Source of the DNA: Rikenellaceae bacterium
Lineage (GTDB): Bacteria; Bacteroidota; Bacteroidia; Bacteroidales; Rikenellaceae
NCBI GenBank assembly: GCA_015059845.1
Contig: SUZR01000001.1
Span: 62,001 to 126,000, forward strand
Length of the DNA: 64,000 nt
Reading direction: 5' to 3'
The notes under the pieces are model-generated. The model did not search any database, had not been told where the DNA came from, and saw only the letters and a program-made list of their open reading frames with translations. The position numbers and the translations under genes were made by a program. Positions 17,168 through 25,684 of the stretch are shown here, piece after piece (positions within the stretch are counted from its first letter, which is position 1; each line of letters starts with the position of its first letter).

Positions 17168-18514
17168 ATGAGTCAGAATCAGCAAATAGCCAAAGCATTG
17201 GCTGCTGCGACCGATACGGCCGCCCTTGAGATTGGAGTTGATATACTCGATCGTGTTCCCGTAATGTTCAAAGAGCAGTTTGCGGATAAAACAGCTTTAA
17301 TCGTCGCTGACGAAAATACGTGGCGTGCTGCGGGCGAGGCTGTGTATGCATATCTTCAGCAGGCAGATGTGAAGTGCGAGCAGCCCTATATTTTTACGGA
17401 TAAGGATTTGCACGCCGAGTGGAAATTTATCGAGATGCTTGACGAGCGTTTGGCAGCGACCGATGCTATTGCTGTGTCTGTGGGCTCTGGTACGATAAAC
17501 GATTTGTGTAAGCTCTGCTCATACCATCAGAATCGACCCTATATGTGCGTGGCTACGGCTGCGTCGGTAGATGGCTACTCTTCGTTTGGTGCCTCTATCA
17601 CATATAAGAATATGAAGCAGACCTTCACTTGCCCCGCGCCGAAGGCTATTTTGGCGGATGTAGGTGTTATGGCGAAGGCTCCCAAGGAGATGACTGCGGC
17701 GGGTTATGCCGACCTTGCGGCGAAGATTCCTGCTGGTGCGGAGTGGATTATTGCCGACTTTGTTGGCTCGGAGCCTATTCACGAGGAGGCGTGGCATATC
17801 TCGCAGGATAACCTGAAGGCGTCGCTTGCAGACCCTGAAGGTGTGGCGGCTCTGCGCCCTGAGGCTATTGCTCCTTTTGTGGAGGGCTTGATGTTGAGCG
17901 GTTTTGCTATGCAGGCGGCACGCTCAAGCCGTCCCGCGTCGTGTACAGACCATCTGTTCAGCCACCTTTGGAATATGCGCGACCATAAATATAATGGCGT
18001 TACACCTTCGCACGGTTTTCAGGTGAGTGTCGGAACACTTATGATGTGTGCGATGTTCGATGAGATGTATAAGACCGATTTTACGAAGCTCGATGTTGAT
18101 GCTTGCGTCGCAAATTGGAAGAGTGCCGAGCAGGTCCGTGCCGAGGCTGAGACTTTGTTCGCTGGCGAGGCGTTTGCAGAGTTGGGCGTAACGGAGATTA
18201 TGGCTAAGTATGACGACCACGAGGAGGTGCGCCGCCAGATGCAGCTGCTGAAGGATAATTGGATAGATTTGAAGGCTAAGTTGCAGGCGCAGTGTTATAC
18301 TTTCGAGCAGATGTATCGTATGCTCTCTATCGTGGGTGCGCCCACAAAACCTGAGGATGTGGGTATCTCAAAGCCGCAGATGTTGGCTGATGTCCCCTTC
18401 GTACGTCATATCCGCCGCCGTTATAATATGATGGACTTGGGTCTGCGTGCCGGAACTCTCGATACGTGGGTAAACGGCGTCTTTGGTAAGGGCGGCGTTT
18501 GGGAAATAAAGTAA
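17168..18514 (+). CDS. sn-glycerol-1-phosphate dehydrogenase family protein (AraM/EgsA type)
   Basis: This 448-aa cytosolic protein is an iron/zinc-type dehydroquinate-synthase-like dehydrogenase of the glycerol-1-phosphate dehydrogenase branch. The NAD(P)-binding motif GSGTIND spans residues 106-112, with ATAASVDGYSSFGASIT after it. Candidate metal ligands are D in AGYADLAAKIPAG, H in TDHLFSHLWNM and H in THGF-like PSHGFQVSVGT. The C-terminal third is helical. Family members interconvert dihydroxyacetone phosphate and sn-glycerol 1-phosphate, the archaeal-type lipid backbone stereoisomer, though other sugar phosphates are possible. It is apparently transcribed alone. The family call is firm; the substrate is not. 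Confidence 0.85.
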   Translation: MSQNQQIAKALAAATDTAALEIGVDILDRVPVMFKEQFADKTALIVADENTWRAAGEAVYAYLQQADVKCEQPYIFTDKDLHAEWKFIEMLDERLAATDAIAVSVGSGTINDLCKLCSYHQNRPYMCVATAASVDGYSSFGASITYKNMKQTFTCPAPKAILADVGVMAKAPKEMTAAGYADLAAKIPAGAEWIIADFVGSEPIHEEAWHISQDNLKASLADPEGVAALRPEAIAPFVEGLMLSGFAMQAARSSRPASCTDHLFSHLWNMRDHKYNGVTPSHGFQVSVGTLMMCAMFDEMYKTDFTKLDVDACVANWKSAEQVRAEAETLFAGEAFAELGVTEIMAKYDDHEEVRRQMQLLKDNWIDLKAKLQAQCYTFEQMYRMLSIVGAPTKPEDVGISKPQMLADVPFVRHIRRRYNMMDLGLRAGTLDTWVNGVFGKGGVWEIK

Positions 18515-18516
18515 GA

Positions 18517-18640
18517 AGAAATTGCCTAACAATGCTCTTTTGGCATCTGGCTTGTCCTCGAAATGCTCATTTACGCTCAGTAAACTGTGCTTTCTCGGAC
18601 TGCGACCAGCTTCAAAATAGCTATTGTTATACAATTTCTT
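18517..18640. repeat. 124-bp imperfect palindromic intergenic element
   Basis: The ends are imperfect inverted repeats: AGAAATTGCCTAACAATGCT at 18517-18536 and, reversed, AAGAAATTGTATAACAATAG at 18640-18621. The interior continues the symmetry (CCTCGAAATGCTCATTTAC against GTAAACTGTGCTTTCTCGG), so the whole unit can fold into one long hairpin. It fills the gap between two converging genes and is followed by a terminator. Read on the minus strand it stays open and would encode peptide such as AGRSPRKHSLLSVNEHFEDK. I believe similar small 'proteins' recur in related genomes, which would mark it as a REP/MITE-like repeat. Confidence 0.55.
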
Positions 18641-18641
18641 G

Positions 18642-18673
18642 AAAAAGGTTGTCATACTTGACAACCTTTTTTA
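18642..18673. terminator. Bidirectional terminator between G1P dehydrogenase and S41 protease genes
   Basis: AAAAAGGTTGTCA-TACT-TGACAACCTTTTTT is a perfect symmetric stem with A and T flanks. Its T run touches the stop codon of the S41 gene. Confidence 0.9.
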
Positions 18674-19933
18674 TTTACATAACTCATATAGAATGTATTC
18701 TATTGCAGTATCCTTATCATTAAGGAAATCCTCGACCGACTGTTTTACCTTGTGGTGCGGCTCTACTCCTACCCCCTCCATTGGGAATCCTTTTGGCGAG
18801 AAATGAGGCTCTCTTGTTGGAATACGAAACCAAATGCCATATTTAGAAACAAAATTTTCGGGTCTGCAACCCGTATCCCCCGCAGTTACCTCACCAACTA
18901 ATATTGCATTGCCGCTCTCTTTCAGGTCAATTGCAAAACTCTCGGCTGCAGAAAAAGTATAGTTACTTGTCAGTAAAAACAACTTGCCTTTGTATGCGTT
19001 TGGCTGTGGCGTTATATCTCCTCCAACACAATGCCTTTGAGGATTACGAACAAGATACTCGGCAATCAATCGCCCGTTACCGCTATTGCCACCACCGTTG
19101 TGGCGAACATCTATAATTAGATAAGGTAAATTTTGCACTTGTTCGTATGCTTGTTTGAAATCTTCTACAACATTGTACATCATCGACTCTATACAAATAT
19201 AACCAATGCTGTCGTTGAGAATCTTATAGTACGCCTGTTGTGTGTCGCTATGTGGCCTACAATTTAATGGCAGGTTGAGAGTTATGATATCCTCATCTCT
19301 GCGTACATCGCAGGTAATAATAGAGTCTGTTTGCGATGTAAATACTCCGAGTTGGGTTCGGCGCAATCTGTAGTTTTCTGTCGAAGCAGAGGTGTATTTC
19401 TTTCTATTATTTATATATTTCTCAATCGGAGTGTTGTTGATAGCAACTATTTCGTCTTTATCGCAGAATCCGCAATTTATAAAATGTTCATTCGGTTTGG
19501 AGATAAACACTCTATCCTCCACAATTGTTGGATGATATTCTGCGGCATACATATTTAATAATACCCCTGCGTGTCCTATGTTTAATGCGGCAAAATATTC
19601 ATATAGCATCATTCCGTAATCCGCCTTAGTCTGCACGTTGCTTCCTATTCGTTTGGCAAATGTGGTGTAAATAGAGTCGATGTCATACCCTTTTTGTTTG
19701 TAGAGTGAGCATTTTTCCACGACCTGGCTGTGTATGCTCTTGAAGTCTATGGCAAAATTTTCTGGCACAACGGGAATATCCGCAACGTAATATGTTTGGA
19801 TTTGCTCCTGATTCGATTGGGATAAATAACTAACCAACTCCTTCTTGAAGGCGGTAACGGATAGCAGAATGGTTAAAACTAATAAGCCAACGATGGCTAA
19901 GAGCGTAATTGCAAAGTGCTTAAAGATTTTCAT
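18671..19933 (-). CDS. S41-family (C-terminal processing/tricorn-like) peptidase, membrane-anchored
   Basis: This 420-aa protein starts with a single N-terminal membrane segment (about residues 8-30, ITLLAIVGLLVLTILLSV), so the rest is likely periplasmic. A PDZ-like stretch follows (FINCGFCDKDEIVAINNTPI). The S41 core contains LIIDVRHNGGGNSGNG and the nucleophile-region NYTFSAAESFAIDLKESG, with GDTGCRPENF downstream. Family members degrade misfolded or tagged proteins or process envelope proteins. It has its own TTTG-N19-TATTTTTG promoter. The substrate is unknown. Confidence 0.87.
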   Translation of the reverse strand: MKIFKHFAITLLAIVGLLVLTILLSVTAFKKELVSYLSQSNQEQIQTYYVADIPVVPENFAIDFKSIHSQVVEKCSLYKQKGYDIDSIYTTFAKRIGSNVQTKADYGMMLYEYFAALNIGHAGVLLNMYAAEYHPTIVEDRVFISKPNEHFINCGFCDKDEIVAINNTPIEKYINNRKKYTSASTENYRLRRTQLGVFTSQTDSIITCDVRRDEDIITLNLPLNCRPHSDTQQAYYKILNDSIGYICIESMMYNVVEDFKQAYEQVQNLPYLIIDVRHNGGGNSGNGRLIAEYLVRNPQRHCVGGDITPQPNAYKGKLFLLTSNYTFSAAESFAIDLKESGNAILVGEVTAGDTGCRPENFVSKYGIWFRIPTREPHFSPKGFPMEGVGVEPHHKVKQSVEDFLNDKDTAIEYILYELCK

Positions 19934-19960
19934 AATTGTAATAGTTTAGTTTGAGTGTGA

Positions 19961-19991
19961 CAAAAATACAAAACTATCGCTACTTTGCAAA
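19961..19991 (-). promoter_or_regulatory. Promoter of the S41 peptidase gene
   Basis: On the minus strand TTTG (19991-19988) is followed after 19 nt by TATTTTTG (19968-19961), a full match to the Bacteroidota promoter. Confidence 0.7.
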
Positions 19992-20035
19992 ACAAAATAC
20001 TATAAATTATCAAATCGCTCCATTGAAAATAAAAA

Positions 20036-20057
20036 AGTCTGCTCCGAAGAGCAGACT
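20036..20057 (-). terminator. Terminator downstream of fmt
   Basis: The perfect 9-bp stem AGTCTGCTC/GAGCAGACT with a CGAA loop lies just past the fmt stop. On the minus strand it is followed by TTTTTTATTTTC. Confidence 0.88.
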
Positions 20058-20061
20058 CTAT

Positions 20062-21024
20062 TTACATCGTATAATCCTCAATATTTCTAAAGCCTAACAG
20101 TAAATCGCGTGTTGCCATTCGGCGTTTACCTGCGACCTGCAGTTCGTGGATTGCCACCCAACCATCTGCGCAGGCCACCTCAAGACTACCCTTTCCATCG
20201 GTGCGAATTGTACCAGCAGCCTCGCTGTGCTCCTTTTCGCAGAACGATACGTGGAAAATCTTTGCCGAGCCCTTCTCCTCGCCTGCGAGATACATCGGTG
20301 ACCACGCCGCAGGATATGGTGACAGGCCGCGCACAAAATTAACGATGCGCTCGCCATCCCACGACCAATCAATCTTGCAATCCTCCTTGAAAATCTTTGG
20401 TGCAGGGCGGAGTGTTGCCTCGTCGATGTGCATCTGCTCGATTGGTGTATAATCCTCTGCAGCAATATGTTCTACGGTATCCACAACCAAATCACAGCCC
20501 GCCGTCATCAGTTTGTCGTACATCGTTCCGATATTGTCTTCAGGCAGGATGGGCATACGCTGCTGCCCTATTATCGCACCCTTATCAATCTCGTGGTTGA
20601 GCAAAAATGTGGTGATACCTGTCTCCTTCTCGCCATTGATAATGGCCCAATTTATAGGTGCTGCACCGCGATACTGCGGTAACAGAGAGGCGTGCAGATT
20701 AAATGTACCATACTTAGGCATTGACCAGATTATTTCGGGTAACATACGGAAGGCGATGACGATACCCAAATCGGGCTGCAGGGCCTGCATAGCCTCCACA
20801 AACTCCGGGTCGCGCAACTTCTCAGGCTGCAGGATAGGCAAGCCCAGCTCGCGTGCCGCAACCTTCACGTCGCTCTCGTGTATCTTCTGACCACGGCCAG
20901 CGGGTTTGTCGGGTGTGGTTACTACCGTTACAATATTATATCCCTCCTCCACCAAACGACGGAGTGACGCCACCGCAAATTCGGGCGTACCCATAAATAC
21001 AATGCGTAAATCCTTGCCTTTCAT
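20062..21024 (-). CDS. fmt: Methionyl-tRNA formyltransferase
   Basis: Fmt formylates initiator Met-tRNA using 10-formyl-THF. The 320-aa protein has the N-terminal IVFMGTPEFAVASLRRL, the catalytic block TFNLHASLLPQYRGAAPINW (Asn/His/Asp site), and a C-terminal OB-like domain. The start at 21024 (MKGKDLRIVFMG) leaves one base after the LptF/G stop codon; a longer reading to 21063 would overlap the upstream gene and add non-family residues. Part of the minus unit permease-LptF/G-fmt. Confidence 0.96.
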   Translation of the reverse strand: MKGKDLRIVFMGTPEFAVASLRRLVEEGYNIVTVVTTPDKPAGRGQKIHESDVKVAARELGLPILQPEKLRDPEFVEAMQALQPDLGIVIAFRMLPEIIWSMPKYGTFNLHASLLPQYRGAAPINWAIINGEKETGITTFLLNHEIDKGAIIGQQRMPILPEDNIGTMYDKLMTAGCDLVVDTVEHIAAEDYTPIEQMHIDEATLRPAPKIFKEDCKIDWSWDGERIVNFVRGLSPYPAAWSPMYLAGEEKGSAKIFHVSFCEKEHSEAAGTIRTDGKGSLEVACADGWVAIHELQVAGKRRMATRDLLLGFRNIEDYTM

Positions 21025-21025
21025 T

Positions 21026-22564
21026 TTATACGTTCTTTGTTCTCTTTTTGCCTTTGCGGCCAATTAACTTTTGCCATACGGTAGATGATGTTATCTTACT
21101 CCGTATGGGTAGCCAATATGGTGCAATCTTCTCCTCTAATTGCTTATACTTGCCGTAATACCAGTCGGTATCTAACAACGAGGAGTCGTTGGTTGCCTTG
21201 ATAAGTAGATATATAGCCACAGGGGTAAGCACAAACGTGGATATCCACATACCCATAAGCGGGCTCCACGTACCCTCCTCCGATGCTTTTTTGCCCGAGA
21301 TACTGATGATGTAGTAAATCACAAAGAAGAATACCGAGATAACAATCGGAGTACCCAATCCTCCCTTGCGGATAATTGCACCCAGCGGAGCACCGATAAG
21401 GAAGAATATGATGACCGATACGGGCAGAGCCAACTTGTTGTGCCAGTCGTTCTTGCTCTTATATAGCTGTGTGAGCGAACTCTTTGTGAGAGTCTCATCA
21501 AAGGCAAAGGCGTTACGCGAGTTAAGCGCCTCCGAACGTGCCGTATTCCATATATCGTTACGCTTGCGTACAGGGAGTTTGGCTATCGTGTCCAAAAGGG
21601 ATATATCACTAAAAGCTATACGGTTTATCTCCAGAGAATCGGTTGCGCTCATAATATCTGCATCCTTCTTGAAGATGTTGTCGCGCATAAGCGGGTCGTA
21701 TGAGTTTGCCGTAGATTCGACCACAACTCGCGTTAATGAATCTATATCGCGCTGAAGCTCAGTGATATTCTTGGTCTGCGAGCCGTTAATCATATCGTTG
21801 TTGTCGTTGCGCTGGAAGTCGAAACCCTCCATTGGAATAGATATATCCTGAACGTCGAACTTATCGTGTCGCAAAACATTGTCGGTGTACCACTTGGCGT
21901 TGCGTGTATGCTGATAGTTGTCGCCATTATAGAGAGTTACCAGCAAAAACTTCTTGTCATCCGACAACCTGATGAATCCGCTCTCGGCAATGGTGGTAGT
22001 CATATTTCCTGCGGCTGAGCGGTTGTCGTATATAAGCACATTGTCCAGGCGTCCTGTAATCGGGTCTTGACGCTCAACGCGGATGCTCATATTGTCGATA
22101 CCGTTGAAAAACAGTCCATCCTGAAACTCCAACACCTGCTTCTGGCGACGGATGTCAATGATGATGCTATTCATCTTCTTGTTGGCATATGGAACAAGGT
22201 TATTTACCAGAAAGAAACTGCCTATGGACATCAATCCTACCACCACAATCAGTGGCTTCATAATGCGCATAAGTGACATTCCTGCCGACTTCATCGCCTG
22301 CAACTCGAAGTTCTCACCCAGGTTACCCATCGTCATAATGGCCGCCAGCAACATTGCAAGTGGCATTCCGAGCGGAATAAGGTTGATGGTAGCATATACG
22401 AGAAGCTCGATGATAACATCCGCCCCAAGACCTTTACCCGTAAGTTCGTCAATGTAACGCCACAAGAAATTCATCATCAAAACGAACGTAATGATGAAGA
22501 AGGTCATAATCAGCGGACCCAAATAGGACTTTAGAACTAACTTATGTATTGTTTTAATACGCAT
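21026..22564 (-). CDS. LptF/LptG (YjgP/YjgQ) family LPS-export permease
   Basis: This 512-aa inner-membrane protein matches the YjgP/YjgQ family. In proteobacteria LptF and LptG, with LptB, drive lipopolysaccharide from the inner membrane to the Lpt bridge. There are three N-terminal membrane segments, including LKSYLGPLIMTFFIITFVLMM, and MPLAMLLAAIMTMGNLGENFE is a typical family block. A large periplasmic beta-jellyroll region spans about residues 110-370, followed by three more membrane segments. The start MRIKTIHKLV at 22564 gives the standard topology and overlaps the end of the permease gene by 11 nt. Whether it plays the F or G role is unclear. Confidence 0.9.
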   Translation of the reverse strand: MRIKTIHKLVLKSYLGPLIMTFFIITFVLMMNFLWRYIDELTGKGLGADVIIELLVYATINLIPLGMPLAMLLAAIMTMGNLGENFELQAMKSAGMSLMRIMKPLIVVVGLMSIGSFFLVNNLVPYANKKMNSIIIDIRRQKQVLEFQDGLFFNGIDNMSIRVERQDPITGRLDNVLIYDNRSAAGNMTTTIAESGFIRLSDDKKFLLVTLYNGDNYQHTRNAKWYTDNVLRHDKFDVQDISIPMEGFDFQRNDNNDMINGSQTKNITELQRDIDSLTRVVVESTANSYDPLMRDNIFKKDADIMSATDSLEINRIAFSDISLLDTIAKLPVRKRNDIWNTARSEALNSRNAFAFDETLTKSSLTQLYKSKNDWHNKLALPVSVIIFFLIGAPLGAIIRKGGLGTPIVISVFFFVIYYIISISGKKASEEGTWSPLMGMWISTFVLTPVAIYLLIKATNDSSLLDTDWYYGKYKQLEEKIAPYWLPIRSKITSSTVWQKLIGRKGKKRTKNV

Positions 22565-23387
22565 TCGTCTGTTTTTTGCTTCGCAAAGATAGCAGTTTTG
22601 CGGCAATAAGTGCTAAGGTTAGCATAAATATTATGCAGGTTCCTGGCGGAATCTCCCAATTATAGCTCACGATAAGTCCTCCAACAGCCCCTGTAACGCC
22701 TATTATTGCCGCTAAAATGGTAATTTTTGCGTACGATTTTGTTATGGCGTTGGCCGTAACTGCGGGGATGGTGAAGAGCGAGAGCAGCAGCACGATTCCC
22801 ATAATTCGTATAGCCAAGACAATTGTGATTGCCACGATTACGGTTAAGATGTACGATGCCGTGCGGGATGCTATGCCCTGACTTGTGGCAAAGTCGCGGT
22901 CAAAGGCCAAATACATAACGGGTCGCCACCACAATAAAGCACCTGCAATGCATAGTGAGGTAAATATGCCTAATGTTGTGATATCCTGTGTTGTAACAGT
23001 TACTATACTGCCAAACATATAACTTGCTAAATCTCCGGATGTATAACCCGGTGTCAGGCTCATAAACAGAGCGCCAATAGCCATTCCGATTGACCAAATT
23101 ATTCCTATGGCCGAGTCCTCGCGTATCTTGCCTTTGTCGCTGGCCCATTCGATACCCATTGCCGATAGTATGGCAAATATCATAGCTCCACCTATGGGGT
23201 TGACTCCTGCATAGAGAGCTATGCCCAAGCCTCCGAATGAGGCGTGTGTTATGCCACCGCATAGGAATACCATACGACGGGCGACAACATACGTGCCCAC
23301 GATTCCACAGGTGATACCTGCGAAGATGGCGGCGAAAAGTGCATTTGCCAGATATTGATATTCAAATATGTCGTAGAAAAACTCCAT
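22554..23387 (-). CDS. Metal (Zn/Mn/Fe) ABC transporter permease, ABC-3 family
   Basis: This 277-aa polytopic membrane protein resembles ZnuB/MntB-type permeases, with eight or nine hydrophobic segments and the family blocks GITCGIVGTYVVARRMVFLCGGITHASFGGLG and IRIMGIVLLLSLFTIPAVTANAI. Such permeases import divalent metals with an ATPase and a binding protein, neither of which is encoded next to it here. I prefer the ATG at 23387; a GTG at 23396 is possible. It overlaps LptF/G by 11 nt. Confidence 0.88.
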   Translation of the reverse strand: MEFFYDIFEYQYLANALFAAIFAGITCGIVGTYVVARRMVFLCGGITHASFGGLGIALYAGVNPIGGAMIFAILSAMGIEWASDKGKIREDSAIGIIWSIGMAIGALFMSLTPGYTSGDLASYMFGSIVTVTTQDITTLGIFTSLCIAGALLWWRPVMYLAFDRDFATSQGIASRTASYILTVIVAITIVLAIRIMGIVLLLSLFTIPAVTANAITKSYAKITILAAIIGVTGAVGGLIVSYNWEIPPGTCIIFMLTLALIAAKLLSLRSKKQTNAY

Positions 23388-23503
23388 TTCACACAATAAA
23401 CGTGCGCAAATTTACTTTAATTATTGGATTGATTCAAAACTTTTTTTTCGATTCCGCCAAGTTTTTATAACTTCGCACGATAAATTCGATTAAATTTTCG
23501 ATT

Positions 23504-24799
23504 ATGAAACGTCGAGTAAGTTTCCATACCTTGGGCTGTAAGCTCAATTTTTCGGAGAGTTCTACCCTCGCTCGCCAATTTGAGGAGGGGGGATTTGAGC
23601 GCGTGGGCGCAAACGAAGAGGCAGATATTTGCGTGATAAATAGCTGTTCTGTAACCGAACACGCCGACAAGAAGTGTCGCAATATAATTCGCAAGCTGCA
23701 TCGCCGTAACCCGTCAGCGATTATAGCCGTTACGGGGTGCTATGCACAGCTTAAACCGTATGAGATTGCAAAGATTGATGGCGTAGATATCGTGCTGGGT
23801 AATAACGATAAAGGTGATTTATATAAACGAGTAGTTGAACTCAGTGCGCGGGGTAATGCGCAGGTATATAGCTGCGACTGTGAGCAGATTACACGCTTCT
23901 TTGCTGCCTTCTCTTCGGGTGACCGCACACGTTCGTTTTTGAAGGTGCAGGATGGCTGCGATTATAAGTGCGCATATTGCACCATTCACTATGCTCGCGG
24001 CTCAAGCCGTAATATGCCTATTGCAGAACTTGTGGCCGAGGCTGAGAAGGTAGCTGCTACGGGCCTTAAAGAGATTGTTATTACAGGTGTGAATACGGGT
24101 GATTTCGGTCGCACAACGGGTGAAAAATTTATTGACTTGTTACGTGCCTTGAATGAGGTTGAGGGTATTGAGCGCTACCGTATATCGTCTATCGAGCCGA
24201 ATCTTATAACTGACGAGATAATAGAGTTTTGTGCCGCGTCACCTAAATTTCAACATCACTTCCATATACCCCTCCAAAGTGGCTCGGACCGCATACTCGG
24301 ATTGATGCGCCGCCGATATACTTCGGCCAAGTTTGCCGACCGTATAGAGAAGATTCGTAAGCTTATGCCTGACGCTTTTATTGGAATTGATGTCATAACG
24401 GGTTTCCCGGGTGAAACGGAGGAGAATTTTCAGGAGACATACGATTTGTTGGCTCGCCTGAAGCCCTCGTTCCTGCATATTTTCCCCTTCTCGGAGCGTC
24501 CTGGAACGCCAGCTGTGGATATGCCCGACAAGGTGCCGTCGTATATCTCTACGCAGCGTGTGGCCCGATTGGAGGAGTTGTGCGATGCATTGCATTATGA
24601 TTTCTGTGCGCAAGGCGTTGGAAAAGAGATGGATGTATTGTTTGAGAGTACGATGCGTGGCGGTATGATGTATGGTTATACGGGCAACTATATTCGAGTA
24701 AAAGCACCCTATCGCAAGGAGTTGATTAACCGCATAAGCCGTGTGAAGTTGGCCTCTATTGGCGATGATCACGATGTTATGGCCGAAATTTTAGAATAA
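23504..24799 (+). CDS. mtaB: tRNA t6A37 methylthiotransferase (MtaB-like radical SAM)
   Basis: This 431-aa radical-SAM methylthiotransferase has the N-terminal UPF0004 cluster ligands (C12 in LGCKLNFSES, C48 in INSCSVTEHADKKCR, C79 in TGCYAQ). The radical-SAM triad CDYKCAYC is at C152/C156/C159. A C-terminal TRAM-like region ends the protein. MtaB-type enzymes add a methylthio group to t6A at tRNA position 37; MiaB and RimO are the related alternatives. The LGCKLNFSES start favours MtaB. It is on its own, divergent from the metal permease operon. Confidence 0.9.
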   Translation: MKRRVSFHTLGCKLNFSESSTLARQFEEGGFERVGANEEADICVINSCSVTEHADKKCRNIIRKLHRRNPSAIIAVTGCYAQLKPYEIAKIDGVDIVLGNNDKGDLYKRVVELSARGNAQVYSCDCEQITRFFAAFSSGDRTRSFLKVQDGCDYKCAYCTIHYARGSSRNMPIAELVAEAEKVAATGLKEIVITGVNTGDFGRTTGEKFIDLLRALNEVEGIERYRISSIEPNLITDEIIEFCAASPKFQHHFHIPLQSGSDRILGLMRRRYTSAKFADRIEKIRKLMPDAFIGIDVITGFPGETEENFQETYDLLARLKPSFLHIFPFSERPGTPAVDMPDKVPSYISTQRVARLEELCDALHYDFCAQGVGKEMDVLFESTMRGGMMYGYTGNYIRVKAPYRKELINRISRVKLASIGDDHDVMAEILE

Positions 24800-24847
24800 T
24801 TTAGGTTGTTAGGTGCGAAAAAACTCGTTTCGATAAATTTTTATTGC

Positions 24848-24855
24848 TATATTTG
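24848..24855 (+). promoter_or_regulatory. -7 element TATATTTG heading the membrane-protein run
   Basis: An exact TAnnTTTG match lies 26 nt before the 4HB/HAMP-like gene. It may drive the whole series of plus-strand genes to about 32 kb, as the gaps are all under 50 nt. Confidence 0.6.
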
Positions 24856-24881
24856 CATAATTAGCATAAGTAGTATTTGTT

Positions 24882-25682
24882 ATGACCGGTATTCGCAAAA
24901 GAATCACAATCGGATTTTTGAGTATCATCGTGTTACTCTTCTTTTCGGGATTGGTATCGTTGTTCGAGCTTAACCATATGAGTGCCGATATTGATGTTAT
25001 CTTGGCAAGCAATCGCAAGAGTATAGCCATCTCGGAGGGTATGCTCGACGCAATTCGTGCCAATGACCGCGCTGTGATAAGTTATGCCGTATTGCGCGAC
25101 ACCACCTACGTGGATTCGTGTCGTATGCGTCTGTTGGACTTCTCAACGCAAATTGAGCAGGCACGTCGCGAGACATTCAACTCGGCCGCCTCGCTCTTTG
25201 ACTCGCTGGAAGCCTCGGCAGGACGTCTGAATGGCGTTGTGGAGCAGTTGCGCAAGAGTCGTAAGGTTGAAAACAGCCTGTTGCCTGACTCTGTGTGGGG
25301 CGGAGGTGCGACGTATGATGGTACGGTGTGGTATGACGAGGAGTATATGCCCGTTTACAATATGGCGAGTGGTCAGATTTTGCGGATGTTGTCGTATGCA
25401 CAAAGTTCGCTCACACCCCGTGCTGAGCGCCTTAGTCGCAATGCCTATCGTGCTGTAACGCCGGTGTTTATCTCATTGGTGGTGATGATTGTAATCCTGC
25501 TGATGTTCTACTACTTCATTATGATTTACGCCGTGAAGCCCATCGTTGAGATGAATAAGAGTCTGGGCGATTGGATTCGATATAAGTTGCCATTCTCCAT
25601 AAAGGCGGAGTGCCGCGATGAGCTGGATGAGCTGAAGGGCAAGATAGAGTCTGTAACAAATAACGCCAAGTTACCCAAATAG
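24882..25682 (+). CDS. Two-TM sensor-like membrane protein (4HB/HAMP-like) without an output domain
   Basis: This 266-aa protein has a membrane segment at about residues 8-28 and another at about 188-212 (VFISLVVMIVILLMFYYFIMI). The roughly 155 residues between them are helical and periplasmic, as in four-helix-bundle chemoreceptor or kinase sensors. Behind TM2 is a HAMP-like segment (AVKPIVEMNKSLGDWI and on). The protein ends there, with no histidine kinase, cyclase or methyl-accepting domain. Two bases separate it from trkH, so a role in sensing for the potassium transporter is possible but only inferred. I recognise the architecture rather than a named family. Confidence 0.65.
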   Translation: MTGIRKRITIGFLSIIVLLFFSGLVSLFELNHMSADIDVILASNRKSIAISEGMLDAIRANDRAVISYAVLRDTTYVDSCRMRLLDFSTQIEQARRETFNSAASLFDSLEASAGRLNGVVEQLRKSRKVENSLLPDSVWGGGATYDGTVWYDEEYMPVYNMASGQILRMLSYAQSSLTPRAERLSRNAYRAVTPVFISLVVMIVILLMFYYFIMIYAVKPIVEMNKSLGDWIRYKLPFSIKAECRDELDELKGKIESVTNNAKLPK

Positions 25683-25684
25683 TT

